From NCBI RefSeq assembly GCF_029227915.1, contig NC_079882.1, positions 10,044,001 to 10,108,000 on the forward strand: a stretch of 64,000 nt of DNA, in the 5' to 3' direction. Below, piece by piece: positions 1-12,000 of this stretch. The notes below the pieces were generated by a model, which made no database searches, was not told where the DNA came from, and saw nothing but the letters and a program-made list of their open reading frames with translations. The translations under genes were made by a program, and so were the position numbers. The DNA comes from Hydractinia symbiolongicarpus (taxonomy: Eukaryota; Cnidaria; Hydrozoa; Anthoathecata; Hydractiniidae). How positions within the stretch are numbered: position 1 is the first letter of the stretch; the number at the start of each line of letters is the position of its first letter.

Positions 1-4
1 TAAC

Positions 5-3000
5 CTTTATAGATTTGTCAGCTGATGTGGACACCATTACGAGGTTGGCTGTATCCACAGCAACGCCTCTGATTATTCCTTTATGACCTGAAGTATCAAA
101 GAAAAGAATGTTTTGTAAAGTACTAGTACTCTACACTATTTGCAACAAATAATTTTATATGGTTACAAGGAATACCGTTTCCTTTCTTTCCAAAGCAGCC
201 ACGTTGTATCCCAGATTGTAAATTGAATTTTTCGATCAAGCCGTTTTTGTAACCAACAATAGAGAAATTGCCACAGCTGCTAATATCAACAGCCTAAAGA
301 AGTTAAAGAGTTAAATAAAGTATGGATTTTTTAATAACAGGAATTTCCAAATCGTGAACATACCGTAGCAACTTTTGTCTTTGATCCATCCAGTCCAAGT
401 TTGAATTTTCCCTTCGCACGTTTCATTGTACTCCACGTCACGCCAGAAGAATATCCCAAATGACACGTGACAACATTATCCCAATCTTTCTCTCTGGATG
501 TTTCTAAATAAAAAATTCCCTGGCTTTTGACAAGTGGACCGTAAATAATACCATTACGATTTACATGGAGGGAGTCGCAAAATCGTTTGAATTTCCAAAT
601 TTTTAATTCAAAGTTTCCTTATGAAACTAGTGCCAAGACCAACTATATACAGAGCTCCAAATTTCTTACATTATCAGAGTAAAGAGATTGTCTTTTGACA
701 CAACTACCAACAAGAAAGTGTTAGGATTAGATATTCTATTTTTAGATGAACAGACTGAGAGAATCCGAACAGTATGTCAGGTGCTGTGAAGACGTGATAA
801 AAATTGGCAATATGAATTTCGCATATTCACTTTTGTTTGGCGAGTTATTTTGTCATAAGATATTTTTATATACGCATGTAAGGATACAAGAATAGTACAT
901 TGAATACCGAATTTTATGGTATTTTAGAATACGAATAAAATTGTTAACATCTCAACAGCGAGAAAAAAGGTAAAATTAGCAAAAATTAGGGTATTTTAAA
1001 AAATCATGCTGAGCAAAAAAAAAAAAAAAATTTAAATTGCAAGAAAAATTGTTTAAGAATTCAGGACTATTTCAGTTTTTCAACTACTTTTCTGGAAAAT
1101 ATTTCTGTTAGGTTTGTAGAAAAAATAAATTATCTTGTGTGGTTTAAAGTAATATTAACATAATTAATTTTCAGGACTATTTAAAGATATCGTTTTAATT
1201 TTTGGTAAGACTCTAGCAGGAATTTCCAGAACCGTCTCACCATGGAAATGACAATGCAGCTGCATCTACTGACAACAGAATGCAACTTTTGCAGATATTT
1301 AGGCCAGGAAAACAGCAAGCTTGTTGCACATTCTAAAATTCACGCATTACATAATAGCCCACTATATGACCTGTGAGTGCGTTAGAATTTGAATTATTAA
1401 CAAGTTTAAAAGAAGTGTATGCTAAATCGAACGTGTGTTCATAAAGCAAGACGATTTTTGAAATTCAAACAATGAGGAATAATTAGGTGTGGCAATTTTA
1501 ATCACGTGATCTACTATCTTTCGTATCGCAAACAGGGTCAAATCTCTACTTCATACCTGCTGCAATGCAAGTTATAGGTGGAAGTTGCAAATCTTCAATC
1601 TGCATACCACTGTGTTTAAATTTTTTAAGTAAAGACCCTAAAACATAGTCAAGATTAAATATTTATTTAGTTAAAAAAACTCATGACGTAAGCAGTATTT
1701 CAACATATAATACCTTGACTAAATTCATGGCATTGTTCTCCTCTCATGACGGCTGTATATCGAAGCGTTCGATCCATACCTTATGAAAACATTTACAAAA
1801 ATAGTCAAAAAAAGTTGAAATTTTTATTTTACTTCATTTTTCAATTTCCCTCGATCATTAAATCATACCTGCTGTTAGAACGACATTTCCATAAGAACCA
1901 TAAAATAATGATTGTGTTGGTGGAGCACTATGACCACATCGACTCTTTAACAACCTACAACTACCATCTGGATTGTCGAAAATCCAAATCTTAAAAAAAA
2001 TAGTACATTTCAGCATTATGTCTACAGAAATTAAAAAATGTTTTTAACCAATCAGCACAAACTAATATTTAGCTAAATATTTGTTTCTCAAATTTTCTTG
2101 GCATTATCTCATGTAATGCAAATAAGAGCTAAATGAATCAAAAATTCAATTGACTGATGGACTAGAGACATGAAATATTTTTTCGTCACTAAAAAATTGT
2201 TAGGAAAAGGAATATTTGTTTTATATAATATATTCAAGTATACCATCAACACAACAAAGTCAAACCTTTAAGGAATTATCAGGACCAGATGTGATAAGCA
2301 ATGGTTGCTTTTGAAAAAATTTCATGCCTGTTACATTGCCACTATGTGCCGCCTGAAGAACATACGAAGATTGCTTTTTTTCTAAATCCCAGAACGAAAT
2401 GGTTCCTGACGATGAACCAGTTGCCATAATTGGTTTCCCATCTAATGAAAAAAACATTGGTATTGACATACTGCTTGTTACTGCAAAATTGCAGTCGTGC
2501 ATGATATGCAAAGCTCACCTGTTCTGAAAGATATAGCAGTTACCAATCCAAATTCCTGATAAAAAGACATCAGGATCTTTTCAAATTTGATATTTATTAA
2601 AACAATGCGTCCACTTTGCAATCCCACTCCAACAACATCAACTGCAGGAGACTAAATAGAAGATAATTTGCTGGTATAATTGCTGCAATTGTACCTTTTC
2701 TGTAAAGGATGAAAATTACCTGTTCAAGAACCACAACAGGCTCTCTCCAACCTTTCAATTCGTGAATAAGTTTGCTAAAATAAACAACTGCTTTCAACAA
2801 CTGCTTTTAAAACTAATAAAAACATGTCATGAGTGAGGTTTCATGTTTTAGTGAGGTTTCATGTTTTGTTGACGAGAAACCTGTTTATAAGAAACCTGCA
2901 TGTTAGAAAACTTTAGTTTTAATTTTTTATGACTAATTTTAAAATAGGAACATCTGCAACCTGTAACATTGTACAATACAAAATTATATGAGTATTGTGT

Positions 3001-6000
3001 TCTTCACAACAATATATTCAATGGAGGCAATGTGATTATAAATTGACTAGAACATATTTAATTTTTGTTGTGATGTTGATAAGGTAAAAAAAAACTATAA
3101 AACGAAAAACGCTTCGTTTTTATAAGCAAAAAATATTAGGAAAAAAAAAAGAAACATTAGAAAACTATAAATAAGAAACTTTTAGAACTAAAGTTGCTTT
3201 GCTAGATTCCTTATAAAAAGTGTATAGCCTATAAAACCCATATAAATTCAGACTCATTCTAGACAAAATTTAAAAGGGTAATATTTCAACAACTCAAATT
3301 TTAACTTTGTTGGTTATGTGTATTTCCATAGTGTGAATCCACTTTAATTTCCGTTTACTTTGTATCCACCCCTAGCATAGTTGGACCCCTCCATTAAGTT
3401 TTCTATTACATTCCTGACAAATTTAATAAAGGTGGAAAAAAAGGCTGTGCATGGAGAGCAAAATGACAAACTGATCAAATGTCAATTAGAAAGTAAAAAA
3501 AATATCTAAACAAAACTTGTACAATAACTTACTGAGAAATAAAAAAATGGTACTCAATCTTCAAAAATTCAACCAGTTTGCAAATTTTCATGCATCTGCC
3601 AATTAATAATTTTACTTACTGTGTTTTTACATTCCATATCTGTAGTGTACCTTGCTTACTTCCCAACAGAATTTTATTCAAATATGTACTGGGGTGCATA
3701 CACGCACTTATTTTAAATTCTCTAGGATCCAGTGAAAAGATTAAGTAGGATTCTACAAAAGTGAAAACATGTAAGAACATTACAACAAATATTTATATTT
3801 TGAAATATGAGAACAAAAAAAAAAATAAAACCACTTAGAATTCTAACTTTATTACTAGTTATCGAAATAAAACAAAACATCAGAGTGTGAAAAAATAAAA
3901 AATAATAATCAGGTTAAGGTTGTAACGTCTTAAAAGGTAGTTAACTTTACATAACTTTAGTTAATTGCAAAGCTGGCATTAGTACGGTAGCACGTAGCTG
4001 TGGTTGCCATTTTAGTTTCACAGGCCTGGGCTCCAATCTAAAGTTTGTTTGTTTTAGTCATGGTCTCGCTCCATGGTTTCTCTTTCGCTTGTGCTAGCCA
4101 GCAATAGTTGCGGTTTTAACTCCCATCCATCCCGCCCGGAATTCTTACTGTTTAGTTTAGTTAGCTTTATTCAATGTAAATATTTTTAGGACACTATATA
4201 TGCAAACATGTTGTTACATTAAACACTGGCGACGGATATATTTCCTATAGGTTGTATATATATTTACTTTGCGTTCCTGTGGTCTGAAAGACAGGGTCAA
4301 AGGGGGTGTTTTGTGTATTTTAAACTCATGTTTGTATTCTTAAGTAATATTTTGCTATTTATGACCTATTAATCTTAAGCTGTCCTTGTTGGAAGTTTGT
4401 TAGAACCTGTCTTTGTTGACAGTTTGTTTAGTACCTGTCTTTGTGTACAGTTTGTTTTACTTATATTTATTAGCAGTTTGTTTCTGTGGTCCTTGTTGAC
4501 CGTACTACATTTACGAGAAACTGTCTTAGAAAGTTTGTTATGGTCTTTGTTGACCTCTGTTGTAATTATATAAACACACATCCTCCTAGACCCCTCATAT
4601 CCGCCAAACTTGCAGCTTTTATTGTTGTTTTTCCCTGCGCGTTGTCAGCAATTAAATAAGCAAAAACTAAGCCAACACCTCTAATCTTGGACAAAATATT
4701 TTCAGCATAAATTATTTTTTTCTTCTTTCACACAACAGTCATTTTGAACTTTCTAATTTAAATTTGTTTACATCAGCCAATTCAATGTGATATGTTATTT
4801 GCCTGCCTGCTTTGTTAACACATCAACATTTGTGACAATAATTGCCAAGTAACAACGTAAAATACAAAGGCTGACTTCTTATTTCTGTACATCCTTCCGT
4901 AACCCCTCCACCTGTAACAAATCTTTTGAAATTTCACCTTTCAGTGATCGCTACCAATAAATGACACCTATATTTTCAAAAATTTAAAACATAATATAAA
5001 AAATACCAGTAGTTTATAAACAAGTTTCGTGAAATAAAAATTACTTTTTAACTTCCCTTAAACTATTCTTAGACACATATATACTTTCAATGTTTTTTTC
5101 TACCTGAAGTTTTGTGTGACCATACATGAATAGCATTGGAATCATCAATTGAAATAATATGGTCGCCTAACTGCAAAAGCATGTGTACTGTAGCTTGGTG
5201 TTCATTATAGCTGGAGATCTGAAATAAGAGATACTTAGTTAAAAATTATCACAAAACAATTTTTTGAAAGAAGTGGTTTGAAAATTACACACCTGTTTTC
5301 CTCTTTGAAAAATGCAGACCTTGTTTCCAGTAGCAACAATTGTTAAAGTTCTTGCAGAGCACAATGCACTGATTGGTTCAGATGTACTTTGCCCTAGAAA
5401 AAAATTCCGTTTTCTCAAATGCAGAAACCATTTTTGCTAACCATCTATTCTGATTATTTTTAATTATTTAAATCACAGACCTTGCCATGAGTTGGTGATG
5501 TGTGGTAAAAAGCATACCAAATAAATTAATGACTGATGACTTGCATACTCAGTGGGTCAAAACGAATCCTCATTTTAATTGCATGCTTTAATCGCATATT
5601 TTAAAAGCCATGTTTTGTAATAGCATTGTTATCTGAGAGAATTTTTGTTTAGTTTAAAGAAATTGTAAAAATAAGAATATACAACTCACTTGATGTCAGC
5701 TGTCAAAGCATAGCCAAGAATAAATTTATTGATGAAACACTAAATTTATATTATTCAATGGAATGACTGAACAGATAAGTGGTAATATTTTTGAATTACC
5801 TTCTTTTACTGACACTTTTATAATAATAAATTAATTTTCGAAAAAGTGAATTATTTTATATTCTCGCTAATCAAAGGTAGGAACAAGATTTTAAATTACA
5901 ACAATATTAAGGCCTATTAATAAGCTTTAAAGCTTGGTTTCTAATAGGCTAACAACAGCTTCACAACAGTAGCATAACAGTCACTTACAACTTTTTTGGA

Positions 6001-9000
6001 AACACATGTTGTGCAACAATTTTGAATTTTATTGTAAATCAACCACGTGCACGCAAAGAAGATTAACCACCCCACCAATAAAGGATCGCAGGCTAGGTTT
6101 CAGTTGTACTTTGCGGTTACAGACTAGGAATGGACCGTGTTGATGATATCTTAGTCAACGTAGTTCTTTATCTGAATAAAAAGTTGGCTTTGAATGATAA
6201 CGATCTCACAATTTTTAGGTTTGAAGAGCTGGTATGGTCTTTTTGGAGTAAAATAGAATAAGTAAAAAATAAAAAAAAATATCTGACAATATTGGAATAT
6301 TATTTTAAATAATGATTTTCACAATCCATTGTTAGCGTTGTCCTTATTAGCTGTTCAACTCTGCATAATTTTTTACATATAAACATGCTTGTTCCACATG
6401 TAGTCACTAAGTTTAATTAAGTTTAATTAGAGTCAACTTACAATTTACTTATATCTAGGTTGAAATTCCTGGTTTTAAGCATTGCTGTAATTGTAACAAT
6501 TGTTTTTTCCCACGCTAAAACAGCTGCCCCTGTGCAATGTACAGTGGCAAAGGAATTTTGATACTTTAGTTTGTCTAATTTTTGGAATTTTTAATTTGTG
6601 GATGGCTTGTGGAAACAAAATTATCAAAGCTTAGGGTGCGTTGGTGTTTTTTTCTTATTGATAGGCCTGTTAAATTAATCTGAATATATACAAATATATT
6701 ATTTTTAAACAGGTGTTCTATGGTTAGCATCTACATATCACAAAAACCACTGTTTGCACTGCGAAAAGCACCTTGGGCTCTGTATTTTAGGATGCAAAAT
6801 GATGGTGCTACGCTTACATAACTTTCAACTAACAAGATCAAAGTCATAGCACATGAAAAAAAGGTTTATTATAAACCATTTCAAATTATAGTAAGAATGT
6901 TCACATATTGCAAGTAATAAATTCAAATTTCTTGATGTTTTGGTTGCACCTGACTGTAAAATGGAGCAGGTAAGTGATGGAAAACAGGGCATAGTTTGGA
7001 AAACTGGGGATTGCTGCAAGTTTTTGTTGGTGTAAAAAACATCAGACAGGAAAGTTGACCTAGTCCTTTGTGTTATTTTTCAATGAATTAAACATTGGTT
7101 TTTTAAACTGTTGCCTGGCCTCTTTACAGTAGAGTAATGTTGACTGAGTCTTTTATAAAGAAATTTTTTAACGCTATTGTAAAAAATAAAGCTCTTTTAA
7201 AGCTATAATTATATATAAAAATCATTATTTGGTAATTAACTGCATTTTGTGTGGCTCTCCCTGTACAGAATCTTTTTTCACGCTTGACTGAAAATATTAT
7301 GTATTATATTCAGATTGGTTTATTACATATGTAAGTAAAAAAGCTTATTCATTCTTAAGAGCTGCAAAAATTAAATTGTTTCTATACTCCGATGAAGAGT
7401 ATTCTCTTTGATGTTTTTAAATCAAATGATTGTTATTTTGCTAGAGAGCAAAACCTTTTTGTCTTGAAAAATAGTTAATAATAGTTAAAGGGGCACTCCA
7501 GTAAAAAAAAAATATTTGAAAAAAATGTTATTTTGATAAGACAATACATAAATATGTCAGAGTAAACCTTTTACAATCGTTAAAAATCTTTATTTATACC
7601 TTAATCGGGTCTGTAAACATCTTCAATTTTAAATAAATTTGCAAGGTTACGTACGTAAAGTTGAGAGGACCAGGTCCAAATAAATAAGCATACGTCACAC
7701 CGTGCAGAAAGTCCGTGAGCTCAGCAGCACAACTTCTAAAAGTTTGTTTACTTACTGTTTACATTGTTCATTGATAAGACGTCTTGTAATAATGACGAAG
7801 ATTATAACTTAGAAAACATAGAATCAGATAATTCTCTTCATGAAAAAGACTTTACACACAATTTCGAACCTCTTGTGTCTCACAAGGGAGAAATTAATAA
7901 TGATGCAAAGTGACGAGTGTCTTTTACTGACTCAAAAGCAAAATATTTTCTTTTTTAAGAAATAAAAATATATTTAATCGCTTTTTTAACATTCTTTCAA
8001 AAAACTTTATCATTTGCTTCAGTAAAAAACTTTCTTACTTTACAAGCCAATTTATTTTTATTTCACAATTCAGCAATATTTTTCCTCCGCACGCGCTTTT
8101 TTGCGCACAAATGTAAACAAATTTTATGTAACGTTGAAATTTTCTCCGTGATGCAGGACCATTCAAATGCGTAACCGAAAAAATCAAATAATATCCGAGT
8201 CGTGATAAGTTGGTAAAACGGGGGTATTAATATTGTATAAATAAAAATCATTCTTATGATTATGATAGGTCATAAATGCGTTGCAGAAGCTACTGACTTA
8301 TAAGTAGTTGTTTTGACAAAGCTGTTTTAGAAACTGCATTATCAGCATTACATGCAGCCTTAAACAATTACAAAGATTGAAGAAAATGGATACATTTACA
8401 CCCTGAAAATATTCAGCATGTCTTTCCATCAAAAAAGCTTGAGCGCTACGAAAGATACAGGTGTAACTAGAAAACGTTTTTGTTTGTGTTTGTATTGGAA
8501 ATTGGTATAATGTTCTTTTATTTAATATAAAAATGTGAAAAACGTTATTTGGTTGTGTTCTGTGGATATAAGTACAAATAATGAAATGAGAAGAAATGAG
8601 AAACTTTGATCGCGTTCACTAGCTGAAATAAAATTTTTACAAAGTGGTAATATTTTAATATGGACCTGGAGATCTCTTTTAAAAGAACTATCTGTGAAGT
8701 GCGCTAACCAAATATAAAAAAATTTGATCACTCGGTAGATCACCTGCACTACACATTTTGTTTAGCCATTTTTGAGTTCTTTTTTTTGACAGGTGAGATT
8801 CTGTGAAAACTTACTTCTTTACACTTCTCTAATCGATTGGTACATCGAAATGCAGAGCAACTAACCATTTTTTAAAGATTTAAAGGTAAATTACATACAA
8901 AAAGCAATTTAATGTAAGCTATAGGTCTTAACATGAACGTTCTCTGGCTAAACTTTCTGCACAATGTGATGTCATTATTTATAATCTGAGTTCGTATATA

Positions 9001-12000
9001 ACAAAAAAGGAAAAAGTGATTTTTACTGGAGTTTAATTAGTCTTTAATTTAATTTTTTGTAGTTATGTAATACTGCTACATCAAGGCTGCACATTTTAAT
9101 CACAGGAATACTTTGTCAAACTCCTTCTACTAATAGATTTTTAATTTTCATATTCGTTCATAATAATACCAAAATTATCAAAAAAACATGAGTATGAAGT
9201 TAAAATTTTGTGGTAAAGAAGCCTTATCTCAGCTAAAATACGCGATGAAAAATATATAGTCATTGGTATTTCATGGAATTTAAACAGATATGTCAATGAG
9301 CTTATTATATTGCTGTATAGTAACTGGGTAGTATTAATATGAACCAAAAAAGATTTCATTAAAAGAGTTTTAAGACTTACCCACAAATAACAAATTCAAT
9401 CTTTGGCACTAAACATATAAAAAAATACTATGATTAGAAATAAATATTGACCAATAACTTTTGAAATACAGTACACAAACCTGTTAATTCCAAAAACAGT
9501 GGGTGACCCAGCTTTAAAAAATTGGTCCTAATTTGGTCTAAAGTGGCCTCTAGTCAACCATGGAGCAAAAAATAACTGACATCACTAGCCTGTTTTCAAG
9601 ATATTTAGCCTTAAAGTTATAAGTGCATTATAATAGCTTCATTAATTTAAATTAAGCTATTGACAGTAAGTTAATGTATTGGTGTTGTGGCATTTGTTTT
9701 GTCGATTAACATGACAGTAAGTATTGAAACAGGTAAAGTTGCAAAAAAATTTTTTAACATTAGCTTTATTCATTTAAAAATACATATAACAAGTTTTAAT
9801 AGCCTTTTTGGTTATTTTGCTTTTATTATGCAATAACATGACAATACGAGGAAATCATATCCTATTGTTATAGCTTGTACACAATAAAATTTATTAAGTT
9901 CATGTGTAAACAAAAGAAACATAAAGGTTGTTTATGTAGACATGAAATTATTATGCAATGTCATAAAACTAGTGCACATCTAATTGACAAGTTGCAGCAT
10001 GACACATTCTGATTTTGCAATATATTTTATTTTATTATGCCTAAGTAAGAAATTACCATGCTATGCTACAGTACTATGAAAAGGTTTGTTAACATCGTGT
10101 TCGTGTAACGAGCGTAGTGCACACGAACCATGATAAAATTTTGGCCTTTTTATATAACAAACACTCAAACATTCTATCGTGGCCACCACACTAATATTAT
10201 CATCTCCACGAAAGGATTGTGTGTTGCATGATTATTTTCGCGAGCTCCACAATTTTTATAGCCAGTATAATTTAATTTTTTTTCTTTTCAAAATAGTTTT
10301 TCATTAAAGTTAATTTGTTTGTTTCAGGTTTTATCAAGATAAAAAAGCATATTCAGAGTTTTTGCTTGGTCAATACTTTTTCTTCATGGACGCGATTGTA
10401 TTTTTATGAAATGTCATTTGTCTAGAAAAGTTAAATTTGTCTGCGGCGATAGAAATGCTTTTTTAGATTGCATTTTAAATGTTTAAAAACGAAAAGCGGC
10501 GTTTTGATTCACGAATGATTAAAATCTATTATAAACCTATCTTTGTGACAATGAATTAAAACAACAATTGTTAATTTATTTTTTTGCCGTCAGTTTTAGA
10601 TTTAATTAATGAACTAATACGGTCTTTGTTGTTTTACAATAGAAGTTATCTATCGTGGACGTCATGGTGTAATGTTTAATTTTTGTTCGTGTAGTCCACG
10701 AAACATGATCGTGAGGTCCACGATTGTTAAAAAATATGCATCATGGGCTATCGTGGTTCGTAACATGAAATAAACACGCACCACGATGTTAACAAACTTT
10801 TTTCACAGTACTGTACTACTAGTTAATAATGCAGCAAACCAACGCCAATAGATCCAGCAGTAGAAATTCAACAGGATACAAATGGTTAAACAGTATAACA
10901 AGTGAAAATTTAAGTCATAATGAAAGCTTTGAATGTGAGTGCATCCTTATGATGCTCAAATGAAGAGATGTCCTATTTTGCTTAAAAAAGAGCAAGCAAA
11001 ATTGCTATTTTAATTGGGGCAAAAAGAGCGCAGTTGTTGTGAAATATATTTTTTCCATTAAATCACTCAATGTATAAATATTTTTTCTATTATTCTTTAG
11101 CACCCTGCAACGATCTCAATGCTAAAACAAAACATGCTGTATGAAACGTAATAAAATGATTTTGAAATGAATTTTTAATGAATCAATTTAAAACGAATTA
11201 CAAAATAACGAAATGATTTCCATATGAAAACGATTTTATAAAAAATGTAATTTTAAAATCATTTCAAATTCATTAGCAAGTTATGTTAATTAAAAAATGA
11301 AGCAATATAAAACAATTTTTTTTAAACAATCTTGGAGACGATCCCTTAGTATAGTGAGGCTAAGATTCCATATTTGGATTTCCGCATGAAGTCATTTTCT
11401 CTTTGGCTCTAGCATTTGCATGGCAGGAAAAAAGATGCTAGTATTTAGTGAAGAGAGGTCTTTTTCTGTGGATTTCTTTTCACAGAAATATCGTTCAGGT
11501 TATAAACCACTATTGAGTGTCGATTGAGGCCTTCTGATTTATTGGAATTCATTTAAAGTCATAAAAATGCCTTTGTGTTAAGAAATGGACTGATAATTAC
11601 AGTACTGGAATCAGGACATCTAACATCATGGATTGCGTATCGTGCGCGCCGCATAAGATTCGCAATGCTGTTGCGATAGTAAAATTTTTTAGCATCGTGA
11701 AAGTTGTGATCTATCGTGGGGTCGGCTTTTATGATGCATTGTGACTTTGGCGAGTCACGAGAGAATAACGTCATAAATATAAACAATTGTTTTTTGTTTG
11801 TTTTTTAAATCAAAAATATTTTCAGAATAATAAATTTTTATATTAAAATAACTTTTGTTTCTTATATTTTAAGTGGGAGAATAATAACTTGCTGCATAAA
11901 ATTCAAAACAGCCTATAGCATATAGTATATTATGTATAACTTTTGAAACAGCACAGCTTTAAAAGCAACACAAGAAAAATTGTTGTTACATAACTTTTGA

